Of a stretch of 64,000 nucleotides of DNA, positions 14,517-23,644 are shown one piece after another. The stretch comes from Vibrio ishigakensis (GTDB taxonomy: Bacteria > Pseudomonadota > Gammaproteobacteria > Enterobacterales > Vibrionaceae). Under the pieces are notes generated by a model. It was given only the letters and a program-made list of their open reading frames with translations. It was not told the origin of the DNA and made no database searches. The stretch is from positions 2,356,001 through 2,420,000 of the forward strand of contig NZ_AP024881.1 in assembly GCF_024347675.1 (NCBI RefSeq), given 5' to 3'. The translations under genes and the position numbers were made by a program. How positions within the stretch are numbered: position 1 is the first letter of the stretch; each line of letters opens with the position of its first letter.

Positions 14517-16179
14517 CAAATCCTTTTACAGAAATACGGCGAAGCTTAATTCGACTCAATAGTACGGCTAGGGTAAAGAACACCAATGGCAACAATGCTT
14601 GCCATAGTGCATAGATGGCGGTTACGCGGCGATCAAACCCGCTAGAAAGTGCAACCGCTTCTGTGGTCAAGGTAGTGATGCGCCCCGCCCCTAGGATCAG
14701 AGTTGGTAAATATTGGGTCAGACTGACACTGATACCTATGGCCCAAGCAAACAATACCGCCGACAACAGCTGTGGCAGTTTAACGTGCAAGAAGACATGC
14801 AATGGGGATTTGCCCAAACTCAGGGCAACCTGCGTCATTCTCGGATTGTAGCTACGCCATGGCCCATCCAGAGCCAAGTAAACAAATGGGAATGCAAACA
14901 ACACATGCGACCAACACACCCACAACCAGTGATAGTTACCTTCAACAAATAAGGTGATCACCTGCAGACCAAACAACATAGAGAGCTGAGGGATAAGCAT
15001 AGGCAGCGCGATCACTATCCCCGGTATGGTCCATCTGTGTTTGATGCGATATTCGTGGGCGATTAATGCAAGTACTAGAACGATAGCTGAAGAGACCAGA
15101 GCTAGACTTAAGCTTTGTTGTATGGTCGATAAGATGCCTTGCCACTCGTACTCCCAAAAGCGCAGGCTATAGCGGCTCGGTAAAAGGTCCGGGAAGCGCC
15201 ACCTTTGTGCAAAGCTCCATATAAACATCAAAGGGATCATGCTCAGACACAAGGTAAGCAGGCCTAGGATAACGGTTCTTCCGGGTAGGTTAAGACCCCA
15301 GCGGCCAGAAACCTGCCAGGCTCGACACTGCTTGGTGATCAAATACTCCATGACGCGGGCAAAGCCCAGCACCAAACAAGTCAGCGCAAACAGCACCACA
15401 GCACCGGCCGAAGCCCTTGGCAGTAGAGACAGGTCTGGATCGTTAAACCATTGCCATACCAATACAGCAAAGGTAGGCGGATTTCCTGGCCCAACAATCA
15501 GAGCGACATCCACCACAGATACGCTGTAGGCCAGCACAGCAAACATAGGAAAGCGCAGCTTGACTATCCACTGTGGCAGCAAGATCTTCCACCACATCTG
15601 TGCTGGACTATAGCCAAGGGAGGCTGCCACCTTAGCGCTTTTATCGACATCTAGTTGCTTCAGAATAGGAATGCTCATCAAGAGCAGGAAAGGCACCTCT
15701 TTTAGGGCCAACATCACCACTAGCCCCAGTGCATACGGGTCTTGAATCAAGAGCGCATGCTGATCGCCACTGCCTGCAGTAAGGTCATGTCCGGTCAAGG
15801 CATGCAGTGCGCGAACACCTAGACCTGTTGGGGAAAATAGAAAGGCGAAGCCGATAGCAAAAGCTACGTGCGGCAAGGCAAGAAGTGGTGATAGTGTTAC
15901 TTCGATTCTTCGCCACCAGCGACTCTGCCAACAAGACATCAGCACAGCAAACGCTAACAAACAGGCGATATAACTACTCAGCAGGGCTGAAAACAGGCTA
16001 AGGGCAATAGAGCGCTCCACCCCATGCCAGGAAAATACCTGCTCAAACGCCCCGAGAGAAACCTCGCTCAAACCCAGAGGTGGAATAAAACTTAGAGACG
16101 AAGCGGTTACCCCCACCATGCCCGGCACTATGGGGAGAATGCATACTGCGACAACCAAGGTGTACAACAAACGTAGCAT
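14476..16179 (-). CDS. ynjC: ABC transporter permease, duplicated (YnjC-like)
   Basis: 567 residues, a fused double permease with about twelve hydrophobic segments. Each half has a binding-protein-dependent transport EAA-like loop: KVAASLGYSPAQMWWKILLP (first half, about residue 180) and VALSLGKSPLHVFLHVKLP (second half, about residue 455). Fused permeases of this type occur in iron(III), thiamine and polyamine-like importers. The substrate of the ynj system is not established. It starts 16 bases after ynjB and overlaps ynjD. Confidence 0.88.
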   Translation of the reverse strand: MLRLLYTLVVAVCILPIVPGMVGVTASSLSFIPPLGLSEVSLGAFEQVFSWHGVERSIALSLFSALLSSYIACLLAFAVLMSCWQSRWWRRIEVTLSPLLALPHVAFAIGFAFLFSPTGLGVRALHALTGHDLTAGSGDQHALLIQDPYALGLVVMLALKEVPFLLLMSIPILKQLDVDKSAKVAASLGYSPAQMWWKILLPQWIVKLRFPMFAVLAYSVSVVDVALIVGPGNPPTFAVLVWQWFNDPDLSLLPRASAGAVVLFALTCLVLGFARVMEYLITKQCRAWQVSGRWGLNLPGRTVILGLLTLCLSMIPLMFIWSFAQRWRFPDLLPSRYSLRFWEYEWQGILSTIQQSLSLALVSSAIVLVLALIAHEYRIKHRWTIPGIVIALPMLIPQLSMLFGLQVITLFVEGNYHWLWVCWSHVLFAFPFVYLALDGPWRSYNPRMTQVALSLGKSPLHVFLHVKLPQLLSAVLFAWAIGISVSLTQYLPTLILGAGRITTLTTEAVALSSGFDRRVTAIYALWQALLPLVFFTLAVLLSRIKLRRISVKGFDANESVSKRPQRL

Positions 16180-16195
16180 GCGAAACCAGCCTAAG

Positions 16196-17356
16196 TTACT
16201 GACTGCCGTAGCGTTTTAGCCACTCTTGCTCAAGGCGAGTCTGCCAACTAGGGTGCGGCTCAGCCACAGATTTAAACTGCTCAGAACGCTTAGCACTTCC
16301 AGTCAGATATTGCTTCTCAAGTACAGATGGGTCACCCCAGATATCTAGGTCACCCTTGCGCGACTGCGCTTCAGGGCTGAGTAGAAAGTTGATCGCCACC
16401 ATAGCGCCCTCTTTTGCGGTTGCGTTCCAAGGGATGGCTAGGAAATGAATATTTGATAGAGCCCCTTCTTCCATTGCATACACACGGGTAGTCTCTTCAA
16501 GGTTACCCGCAGATTGCGCCGAGTACACAGCATTTGGGTTAAAGGTAACAGCCAGGTCTAACTGACCGTCATCCAGAAGACGCAAGGTTTCCGTGGTACC
16601 TGAAGGGAAGTGTTTTCCGCCACGCCAAGCAACAGAGTTAAACTCGTCTAGGTAGCGCCAAAGCTGTGGAGTCAGATCATTAAAGCTATCATCGGTAACC
16701 GGCTTTTGCAGTCTTGGGTCATTCTTAGATAGCTCGATCAAAAGCGCCTTGATAAAACTGCTACCGTGAAATTCAGGCGGTTTTGGATAGCTCAATCGAT
16801 TTGGATGCGCCTTAGCATAATTGAGAAGGTCGCTAAATGAAGCCGGTGGATTGGTTAGCTCGGCTGAGTCGTAGATAAACACCAGTTGCCCGACACCCCA
16901 AGGAGCCTCTAGACCATCTGTTGGTTCAGAGAAGTCGATATCTACTGGCAGAGACTTGTCGACATATTGCCAGCTCGGTAGACCCTCAACGAATGGACCA
17001 TACAGCAGCCCGTTATCCTTCATAGATTTGAAGTTTTCGCCATTGATCCACACCATATCGACACTACCACCCTGCTGTTTGCCTGCAGCTTTTTCAGCAA
17101 GTAAACGCGAGCTACTCTCGGCGATATCCGTCACCTTAACGTGTTTTAAGGTCACGCCGTTTTGGCGTTGCAGCTCTTTGGCGGCCCACTGCAGATAGCG
17201 GTTTATCTCCTGACTGCCACCCCAGGCATGAAAGTAGACGGTTTGTCCCTTAGCCTTTTGTTCTATCTCTTTCCAAGAGGGCTTAGCGTCTTGTTCCGCG
17301 GCGCTAAGGGAGAAGGCAACACAAAGCGTCAGTGCTGCGGTGAGAATTCTTTTCAT
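16196..17356 (-). CDS. ynjB: ABC transporter substrate-binding protein (YnjB-like)
   Basis: 386 residues with a Sec signal peptide (MKRILTAALTLCVAFSLSA, cut before AEQDA). The mature protein has type-2 periplasmic binding-protein features, with YFHAWGGSQEINRYLQWAAK near the start and VDMVWINGENF around residue 110; these are typical of the YnjB/thiamine-iron-like cluster. Start at 17356 is set by the signal peptide and a GGAAA upstream; an upstream in-frame ATG adds nine residues without a better ribosome site. First gene of ynjBCDF; the 240 bases before it show no further gene. Confidence 0.88.
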   Translation of the reverse strand: MKRILTAALTLCVAFSLSAAEQDAKPSWKEIEQKAKGQTVYFHAWGGSQEINRYLQWAAKELQRQNGVTLKHVKVTDIAESSSRLLAEKAAGKQQGGSVDMVWINGENFKSMKDNGLLYGPFVEGLPSWQYVDKSLPVDIDFSEPTDGLEAPWGVGQLVFIYDSAELTNPPASFSDLLNYAKAHPNRLSYPKPPEFHGSSFIKALLIELSKNDPRLQKPVTDDSFNDLTPQLWRYLDEFNSVAWRGGKHFPSGTTETLRLLDDGQLDLAVTFNPNAVYSAQSAGNLEETTRVYAMEEGALSNIHFLAIPWNATAKEGAMVAINFLLSPEAQSRKGDLDIWGDPSVLEKQYLTGSAKRSEQFKSVAEPHPSWQTRLEQEWLKRYGSQ

Positions 17357-17592
17357 ACTGATTTCCGTTATTTTCCTTGGCAATGCCTGTAACGTTAAGT
17401 CGAGCTGCGCTTAGAGCACAGATCTACTTTCACCATGGTAATACGACTGCTAGGGTGAATGTAACCAATAGTTGCATTAGCCATCCAAGGCTGTGATTTA
17501 AAACGGCATTGAACAGACTCAGACCAGAGTAAATCCGCTTAAATTTCCCTAATTTCGTAAAACTGCATCGAATGCCTAAATTATGGACAATA

Positions 17593-17617
17593 AAAAAGGC
17601 AGCTGAGCTGCCTTTTT
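17593..17617. terminator. Terminator downstream of the DUF2058 gene
   Basis: AAAAAGGCAGC and GCTGCCTTTTT form an 11-bp stem around three bases; T-runs flank both sides so it can act in both directions. It directly abuts the DUF2058 stop codon. Confidence 0.88.
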
Positions 17618-17618
17618 A

Positions 17619-18140
17619 TCACCACATTAGATCGTCTGGTACGACGAAGTCTTTGTACGGGTCGTCCTCGTCTACCGTTTCTTCGGTAGGTTCAGCGGTC
17701 GCAACCACAGCTTCTGGAACACGGGTAGCAATCTTCTCTGCAACCACAGTCGGGATAACTGCGTATCCTTCACCATCACGAGCCACACTTAAGATGCCCT
17801 TTGATAGCTGAGTACGGATCAGCTCTTCCACGTATAGCGCTTTTACTAGAGTGCCATCGGTAAAGTTGTATTTGATCTCACCTTTTGAAATATCGATACG
17901 GTTCATATCGATAAGCTGTTTTACCTGAGCCTTGAGCTCTTTGGCTAGGCGCTGCTGCTCACGCTCTTGGTTGATCTTTTTATCACGCTCTTGCTGAGCG
18001 ATACGATTCTCTTCGGCTGCTACCTTAGCTTCACGAGCTTGAACGCGAGATTTCTTCGCGCCTTTCTTCGCTTTCTTTAGCTTTTTCTCGTTAACTAGGC
18101 CAGCTTTGAGCATCTGCTCCTGAAGGGTCAGTTTTGCCAT
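17619..18140 (-). CDS. DUF2058 family protein (YaiL-like)
   Basis: 173 residues. The N-terminal 75 residues are extremely rich in Lys, Arg, Gln and Glu and read as one long charged helix or coiled coil (LKKAKKGAKKSRVQAREAK...). A compact domain follows (IKYNFTDGTLVKALYVEELI), then an acidic tail ending DDLMW. This layout is that of the YaiL/DUF2058 group, described as nucleoid- or polynucleotide-associated; the molecular role is not known. It stands alone between its terminator and guaA. Confidence 0.8.
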   Translation of the reverse strand: MAKLTLQEQMLKAGLVNEKKLKKAKKGAKKSRVQAREAKVAAEENRIAQQERDKKINQEREQQRLAKELKAQVKQLIDMNRIDISKGEIKYNFTDGTLVKALYVEELIRTQLSKGILSVARDGEGYAVIPTVVAEKIATRVPEAVVATAEPTEETVDEDDPYKDFVVPDDLMW

Positions 18141-18220
18141 CTCTTATACTTCTGTTTAATTTCTTTGATAGTTAATTCTCGCATGTCCGCAGGCATTTTT
18201 CCTAGGCACAAATAAAAAAA

Positions 18221-18238
18221 CCCGCAGATATCTGCGGG
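18221..18238. terminator. Terminator of guaA
   Basis: CCCGCAGATATCTGCGGG is a perfect 18-bp palindrome followed on the minus strand by TTTTTTT, 21 bases beyond the guaA stop. Confidence 0.9.
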
Positions 18239-18259
18239 CCTTTGTATTCTAACGAGGGA

Positions 18260-19837
18260 TTACTCCCACTCGATGGTCGCTGGCGGCTTACCTGAGATGT
18301 CGTAAACTACGCGAGAGATACCATCAACTTCGTTAATAATACGGTTCGAAACCTTACCTAGGAAGTCATAAGGTAGATGTGCCCAGTGAGCAGTCATAAA
18401 GTCGATAGTCTCAACTGCACGCAGAGATACAACCCAATCGTACTTACGGCCATCGCCCATTACACCTACAGAGCGAACTGGTAGGAATACAGTGAACGCT
18501 TGAGATACCTTGTGGTAAAGGTCTGCAGCGTGAAGCTCTTCAATGAAGATAGCATCCGCACGACGTAGCAGGTCACAGTACTCTTTCTTGATCTCGCCAA
18601 GTACACGTACACCTAGGCCTGGACCTGGGAACGGGTGGCGATAAAGCATGTTGTATGGAAGACCTAGCTCTAGACCGATCTTACGAACTTCATCTTTGAA
18701 TAGCTCGCGTAGTGGCTCAACAAGACCCATTTCCATATCGTCTGGCAGACCGCCAACGTTATGGTGAGACTTGATTACGTGTGCCTTACCTGTCTTAGAT
18801 GCGGCTGACTCGATAACGTCTGGGTAGATAGTACCCTGCGCTAGCCACTTAGCATTCTCAAGCTTCTTCGACTCTTCGTCGAATACGTCTACGAATACAT
18901 GACCAATAGTCTTACGCTTGTCTTCTGGATCAGATTTACCTTCAAGTGCTTTTAGGAAACGCTCTTCAGCATCAACCTTGATGATATTCAGACCGAAGTG
19001 GTCACCAAACATCTCCATTACCTGCTCGCCTTCGTTTAGACGCAGTAGACCGTTGTCTACGAATACACAGGTCAGCTTGTCACCGATTGCACGGTGAACC
19101 AGCATAGCCACTACAGATGAATCAACACCACCTGATAGACCAAGGATTACTTCATCATCGCCCACTTGTTCTTTGATACGAGCAACAGCATCATCGATAA
19201 TAGATTGAGAAGTCCAAAGCTTTTCACAACCACACACATTAAGAACGAAGTTCTCAAGCATGCGAGTACCTTGGCGAGTGTGCGTCACCTCAGGGTGGAA
19301 CTGCACGCCGTAGTATTTCTTCTCTTCGTTTGCCATAGCAGCGTATGGGCAAGTGTCGGTTTCAGCGATCTTGGTGAAGTCTGCTGGGATCTCAACAACC
19401 TTGTCACCGTGGCTCATCCAAACGTCTAGAAGGGCGTTACCATCTTCAGCGATAGCATCTTCGATGTTGTGGAAGATAGAAGAATCTTCAACCACTTTAA
19501 CCTGTGCATAACCGAATTCACGCTCATCAGAACCAGCAACCTTGCCGCCCAATTGCTCAGCCATGGTCTGCATGCCGTAGCACACACCAAGAACTGGCAC
19601 GCCTGAATCGAATACGTATTGAGGTGCACGTGGAGAGTTCGCTTCCGTTACGCTCTCTGGACCACCAGATAGGATGATGCCATCTGGATTAAATTCACGA
19701 ATATCAGCTTCTTCTACATCCCAGCTCCAAAGCTCACAGTAAACACCGATTTCACGCACACGACGAGCTACAAGCTGAGTGTACTGAGAACCGAAATCTA
19801 GAATCAGAATACGCTGATCGTGGATATTTTTAGTCAT
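18260..19837 (-). CDS. guaA: GMP synthase (glutamine-hydrolysing)
   Basis: 525 residues, the standard length. It converts XMP to GMP using glutamine and ATP. The N-terminal class I glutamine amidotransferase has the nucleophile Cys86 in GVCYGMQ and the His/Glu pair in FHPEVTHT. The ATP-pyrophosphatase domain has the PP-loop SGGVDSSV near residue 235, and the C-terminal dimerisation domain ends in PPATIEWE. The start [16 protein letters not shown] is the conserved one; a frame extension upstream is not. It follows guaB after a gap holding a long stem-loop, and both genes form the GMP branch of purine synthesis. Confidence 0.98.
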   Translation of the reverse strand: MTKNIHDQRILILDFGSQYTQLVARRVREIGVYCELWSWDVEEADIREFNPDGIILSGGPESVTEANSPRAPQYVFDSGVPVLGVCYGMQTMAEQLGGKVAGSDEREFGYAQVKVVEDSSIFHNIEDAIAEDGNALLDVWMSHGDKVVEIPADFTKIAETDTCPYAAMANEEKKYYGVQFHPEVTHTRQGTRMLENFVLNVCGCEKLWTSQSIIDDAVARIKEQVGDDEVILGLSGGVDSSVVAMLVHRAIGDKLTCVFVDNGLLRLNEGEQVMEMFGDHFGLNIIKVDAEERFLKALEGKSDPEDKRKTIGHVFVDVFDEESKKLENAKWLAQGTIYPDVIESAASKTGKAHVIKSHHNVGGLPDDMEMGLVEPLRELFKDEVRKIGLELGLPYNMLYRHPFPGPGLGVRVLGEIKKEYCDLLRRADAIFIEELHAADLYHKVSQAFTVFLPVRSVGVMGDGRKYDWVVSLRAVETIDFMTAHWAHLPYDFLGKVSNRIINEVDGISRVVYDISGKPPATIEWE

Positions 19838-19929
19838 TAGAAATCTCGACAATATTAGGTGGATGGAGGCAATCGCCTCCAAAGCTTTAAATAAGTTTCT
19901 TAATAAAGTTCTAGGTTACATTTAGCTAA

Positions 19930-20014
19930 GCTGAGTGGCTTTGTAGCAAGGAGAAGGCGCACAGTTTACAAGTGGTAAATGAGCACCTTCGACGCAGATA
20001 CAGAGTCACTCAGC
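19930..20014. repeat. Long imperfect stem-loop between guaB and guaA
   Basis: Outer arms 19930-19944 and 20000-20014 pair over 15 positions (GCTGAGTG.../...CACTCAGC, two G-T wobbles when read on the plus strand). Inside, GAAGG-c-GC (19953-19960) pairs with GC-a-CCTTC (19983-19990), and TTTAC/GTAAA (19965-19969/19975-19979) closes the tip. The fold spans nearly the whole intercistronic gap and does not resemble a terminator. It may be a dispersed palindromic repeat or an RNA processing element. Confidence 0.55.
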
Positions 20015-20023
20015 AACGATAAA

Positions 20024-21487
20024 TTAACCTAGGCGGTAGTTTGGAGCTTCTTTGGTAATCTGTACGTCATGCACGTGAGACTCATTAAGACCCGCGCCAG
20101 AAATACGTACAAACTCAGCCTTGGTGCGCATATCTTCGATAGTTGCGCTACCAGTCAAACCCATGCTTGAGCGTAGGCCACCCATTTGCTGGTGAACGAT
20201 CTCTTTTAGGCGACCTTTATAAGCGATACGACCTTCGATACCTTCTGGAACCAGCTTGTCAGCTGCGTTATCAGTTTGGAAGTAACGGTCAGAAGAGCCT
20301 TGAGACATAGCGCCAAGAGAACCCATGCCACGGTATGCTTTGTAAGAACGACCTTGATAAAGGATAACCTCACCCGGCGCTTCTTCAGTACCTGCGAACA
20401 TAGAGCCAACCATCACACAAGATGCGCCAGCAACGATAGCTTTACAGATGTCACCAGAGAAACGGATACCGCCATCAGCGATTACTGGGATATCGAACTC
20501 AGCTGCAACCTCAGCTGCATCTGCGATAGCCGTTACCTGAGGAACACCAACGCCAGTTACGATGCGAGTGGTACAGATAGAACCAGGGCCGATACCAACC
20601 TTAACTGCGCTTACGCCGGCTTCGATAAGAGCACGTGCACCTGCGCCAGTTGCTACGTTACCACCGATAATTTCAAGATCTGGGTAAGCAGCACGAGTTT
20701 CGCGGATACGGTTTAGAACGCCTTCAGAGTGACCGTGTGAAGAGTCGATAAGAAGTACGTCAACGCCAGCTTCAACTAGAGCAGCAACGCGCTCTTCGTT
20801 ACCAGCACCAGCACCAACAGCAGCGCCAACGCGTAGACGGCCGCGCTCATCTTTACATGCGTTTGGTTTACGTTCTGCTTTGTGGAAGTCTTTTGCAGTA
20901 ATCATACCGCGTAGTTGGAAGTCGTCGTTTACAACAAGCACCTTCTCAACGCGCGCTTCGTGCATCTTCTCTTGAACTTCTTCAGGAGATGCGCCCTCTT
21001 TAACCGCAGCTAGGTTTTCCTTCGAGGTCATTACTTCTTGAACTGTCTTAGATAGGTCAGTTACGAAACGAATGTCACGACCAGTGATGATACCTACAAG
21101 CTCTTGGCCATCAGTAACAACTGGGAAGCCTGCAAAGCCGTGCTTTTCAGTTAGCTTAAGTACTTCTTCGATAGACATTTCAGGACGAACGGTCACTGGA
21201 TCAGAAACGATGCCCGCTTCGAAGATCTTAACCTGACGTACCATCTCAGCTTGCGCTTCGATAGACATGTTCTTATGAATAAAACCGATGCCACCCTCTT
21301 GTGCCAGGGCAATCGCTAGACGAGCCTCGGTAACGGTATCCATAGATGCAGAGATCATAGGGATGTTCAAGTTGATGTTTTTCGTCAAACGAGTGCGAAG
21401 ATCGGCAGTGTTTGGGAGAACGGTGGAGTGTGCTGGGACCAATAGTACATCATCAAAGGTCAGCGCTTCTTTGGCAATACGTAGCAT
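20024..21487 (-). CDS. guaB: Inosine-5'-monophosphate dehydrogenase
   Basis: 487 residues. It oxidises IMP to XMP with NAD+, the first committed step to GMP. The catalytic loop [20 protein letters not shown] holds the active-site cysteine (about residue 305). Two CBS repeats (about 95-200) interrupt the barrel and include [17 protein letters not shown]. The C-terminal flap RGMGSLGAM and the [12 protein letters not shown] segment are present. The start [16 protein letters not shown] is the conserved one. It is the first gene of guaBA, with a PurR-like box in its promoter. Confidence 0.98.
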   Translation of the reverse strand: MLRIAKEALTFDDVLLVPAHSTVLPNTADLRTRLTKNINLNIPMISASMDTVTEARLAIALAQEGGIGFIHKNMSIEAQAEMVRQVKIFEAGIVSDPVTVRPEMSIEEVLKLTEKHGFAGFPVVTDGQELVGIITGRDIRFVTDLSKTVQEVMTSKENLAAVKEGASPEEVQEKMHEARVEKVLVVNDDFQLRGMITAKDFHKAERKPNACKDERGRLRVGAAVGAGAGNEERVAALVEAGVDVLLIDSSHGHSEGVLNRIRETRAAYPDLEIIGGNVATGAGARALIEAGVSAVKVGIGPGSICTTRIVTGVGVPQVTAIADAAEVAAEFDIPVIADGGIRFSGDICKAIVAGASCVMVGSMFAGTEEAPGEVILYQGRSYKAYRGMGSLGAMSQGSSDRYFQTDNAADKLVPEGIEGRIAYKGRLKEIVHQQMGGLRSSMGLTGSATIEDMRTKAEFVRISGAGLNESHVHDVQITKEAPNYRLG

Positions 21488-21580
21488 TTGCAATATCTCA
21501 CAACATAGGTGGTTAAAAATAAAGGTATCCAACGCCTAACAGGAAGTTAGTAGATTGAGTTGGATTGATATTGCGGAGGG

Positions 21581-21607
21581 ATTATACGCAGAGCGCAAAC
21601 GGTTGGC
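21581..21607 (-). promoter_or_regulatory. guaBA promoter with PurR-like box
   Basis: On the minus strand a TATAAT -10 element (21581-21586) follows a weak -35. Overlapping the spacer is GCGCAAACGGTTGGC (21593-21607), which resembles the PurR operator core ACGCAAACGTTT. Purine repression of guaBA by PurR is established in enterobacteria; here it is inferred from the match. Confidence 0.5.
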
Positions 21608-21629
21608 TACTCATTTTTATGATTTTTAT

Positions 21630-21658
21630 TTGCACTCTAAACCTTGATGTGTATTATA
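21630..21658 (+). promoter_or_regulatory. Probable xseA promoter
   Basis: TTGCAC (21630-21635) and ATTATA (21653-21658) are separated by 17 bases, a good sigma-70 arrangement, about 40 bases before the xseA start. Confidence 0.5.
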
Positions 21659-21698
21659 TTGGCGCTATCCTCCATACTCACGTCTAGCGAGTCCGAAT

Positions 21699-23036
21699 TT
21701 GCCCTCCCAGCAAAACAGCAACATCTATACCGTCTCTCGTCTTAACTCTGAAGTCCGCCTGTTACTAGAAAACGAAATGGGTATAGTGTGGCTTATCGGT
21801 GAGATCTCTAACTTCTCGGCTCCCGTTTCAGGACACTGGTATCTGACCCTTAAAGATTCCCGCGCACAGGTAAAATGCGCCATGTTCCGTGGCAATAACC
21901 GTCGTGTGACATTTAGACCTGAGAATGGAAAACAAGTCTTAGTAAAAGCACGCCTCTCTTTATATGAACCTCGCGGAGATTATCAGCTCATTATCGAGTC
22001 GATGCAGCCAGAGGGGGATGGTCGCCTGCAACAAGAGTTTGAGAAGCTTAAGATGCAACTGGCCGCTGAAGGTCTGTTTGCTCAGTCAAACAAACTTCCA
22101 ATTCCAGAACATCCAAAGCGTATCGGCGTGGTCACCTCTTCTACCGGTGCTGCCCTGCACGATATCTTGCGAGTGCTTAAACGCCGCGATCCAAGCTTGC
22201 CTGTAATCATCTACCCTACTCTGGTTCAGGGTGAGCCGGCGGCTTTTCATATTGCTCAGGCGATTGGTCTTGCTAATGAGAGAAACGAGTGCGATGTGCT
22301 GATTGTGGGCCGTGGTGGTGGCTCTCTGGAAGATCTGTGGTGTTTCAACCACGAGGTAGTGGCACGCACTATAGCTTCTAGCCAGATCCCTATTATCAGT
22401 GCTGTTGGTCATGAAGTGGATGTGACCATAGCAGACTTTGTGGCGGATATGCGCGCAGCCACCCCATCAGCCGCAGCAGAGTTGGTAAGCCGAGACCAAA
22501 GCCATAAGAGTGATCAATTAGGCAATAGACGACGCCAATTGCTTTCAGCCATGCAGCAGCAGTTATCTCTGTTTAAGCAGCAGTTGCTGACACAGCAACA
22601 TAGACTAGAACGTCTACATCCAAAGCATCAACTGCAAGAGCAGAGCCAGCAGCTGGACGAAAAAGAGATGCGCCTCAAGCAGGTTATGCGTGACTTGTTG
22701 GCTAGACGTCGTCAGCAGATCCAAAACCTTGAGCATAGACTGCAGCTAAGGTCTCCTGATACCCAGGTTGCGGCATCGAAGCAGAAACTGTCTAGCCTAG
22801 AGCAACGCCTGCAAAGCGCCATTCAAAGTCGAATGACCCAAGAGAAATACGCCCTTGGTTTGTTGGCGGAAAAACTGGATGCGGTCAGCCCGCTTGCAAC
22901 CATGATGCGTGGCTACTCCATCAGCTCGGTAGGTAAAAAGGTGGTCACACAGGCGAGTGAGGTGAAGGTAGAAGATACCCTGACCACTCGATTTGCCGAC
23001 GGCCAGGTTACCTCAAAGGTTATCTCTGTAGATTAA
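21699..23036 (+). CDS. xseA: Exodeoxyribonuclease VII large subunit
   Basis: 445 residues. With XseB it degrades single-stranded DNA to short acid-soluble oligonucleotides. The N-terminal OB fold ([20 protein letters not shown]..., about residues 28-100) binds ssDNA. The catalytic core has the family signatures [30 protein letters not shown] and [20 protein letters not shown], and a long glutamine-rich coiled coil (about 280-400) follows. Translation begins at TTG; no in-frame ATG or GTG lies between it and the promoter. Its stop codon overlaps that of the convergent zinc-ribbon gene. xseB is not in the window. Confidence 0.96.
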   Translation: MPSQQNSNIYTVSRLNSEVRLLLENEMGIVWLIGEISNFSAPVSGHWYLTLKDSRAQVKCAMFRGNNRRVTFRPENGKQVLVKARLSLYEPRGDYQLIIESMQPEGDGRLQQEFEKLKMQLAAEGLFAQSNKLPIPEHPKRIGVVTSSTGAALHDILRVLKRRDPSLPVIIYPTLVQGEPAAFHIAQAIGLANERNECDVLIVGRGGGSLEDLWCFNHEVVARTIASSQIPIISAVGHEVDVTIADFVADMRAATPSAAAELVSRDQSHKSDQLGNRRRQLLSAMQQQLSLFKQQLLTQQHRLERLHPKHQLQEQSQQLDEKEMRLKQVMRDLLARRRQQIQNLEHRLQLRSPDTQVAASKQKLSSLEQRLQSAIQSRMTQEKYALGLLAEKLDAVSPLATMMRGYSISSVGKKVVTQASEVKVEDTLTTRFADGQVTSKVISVD

Positions 23037-23254
23037 GCCTTTTGAAACTCGAAGCGAGCTCGAGATTTAGACTTGAGCTCGTTACAACTATGGCAGAAAT
23101 AACTCGCCGAACCGCAGGCTTGTAGTTTTTCCATCTCCGCATCGCAGTCTGGACAAAAGCCGATCTTTTTATAGTGCTGATCGCACTTGGCGCAATAATA
23201 TTGACCATCCCATCCTAGGTCGCTATCACAGCTTGGGCATTTATTCTCGTTCAA
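23033..23254 (-). CDS. yfgJ: Zinc-ribbon protein (YfgJ-like)
   Basis: 73 residues from a TTG start at 23254, chosen because GAGGAG lies 6 bases upstream and the family starts just before the first CxxC. Four zinc-binding pairs are visible: CPSC, CAKC, CPDC and CHSC, giving two zinc ribbons, as in E. coli YfgJ. Function is unknown. The reading frame stays open upstream to an ATG at 23359, which would add 35 unrelated-looking residues. It is convergent with xseA, and the two stop codons overlap. Confidence 0.75.
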   Translation of the reverse strand: MNENKCPSCDSDLGWDGQYYCAKCDQHYKKIGFCPDCDAEMEKLQACGSASYFCHSCNELKSKSRARFEFQKA

Positions 23255-23617
23255 GCTAAACTCCTCAAATCGTATCGAAAGCCTTGATATCTCTTGTCTT
23301 GATATGGGGTTTGTCACTAAAAATCTCAATATCTCTGATTTGAACTGTAAGAGCTCCATTAAGTGATCTTTCGCAGATCTTCTCCTTTGTGTTCCGTGAT
23401 CAGCGATCTACCCTAAAAAGAACATTTATATAACCACATACCGAAAGCATAAGTTACATGTGCTGTCTTTGGATTTTATACAGACGAAAACTCTTAAAGT
23501 AAATACAATGGTGGAATTTACAGGATTTTATAAAACGATCTCTTTTTCACCTAAATCGAAATACAGGCTCATGTAAAACAACTCATGCTTCCATATTTGT
23601 ATGTTTTCGGGCACAAA
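23255..23617. other. Intergenic region between yfgJ and the der terminator
   Basis: About 360 bases with no convincing gene or RNA. The right end of the region borders the der terminator. The left part contains the open extension of the yfgJ frame. The AT-rich middle presumably holds the yfgJ promoter; nothing distinctive was seen. Confidence 0.4.
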
Positions 23618-23639
23618 AAAACCGCGTTTCCGCGGTTTT
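23618..23639 (-). terminator. Terminator of der
   Basis: AAAACCGCG and CGCGGTTTT form a perfect 9-bp stem with a 4-base loop, with a T-run on the minus strand just past the der stop. Confidence 0.9.
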
Positions 23640-23644
23640 CTTCA

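Noticed and set aside
20276..20716. 146-codon plus-strand open frame opposite guaB
   Set aside because: Low-complexity Thr/Cys/Asp-rich translation typical of a frame opposite a highly expressed gene; no start signals.
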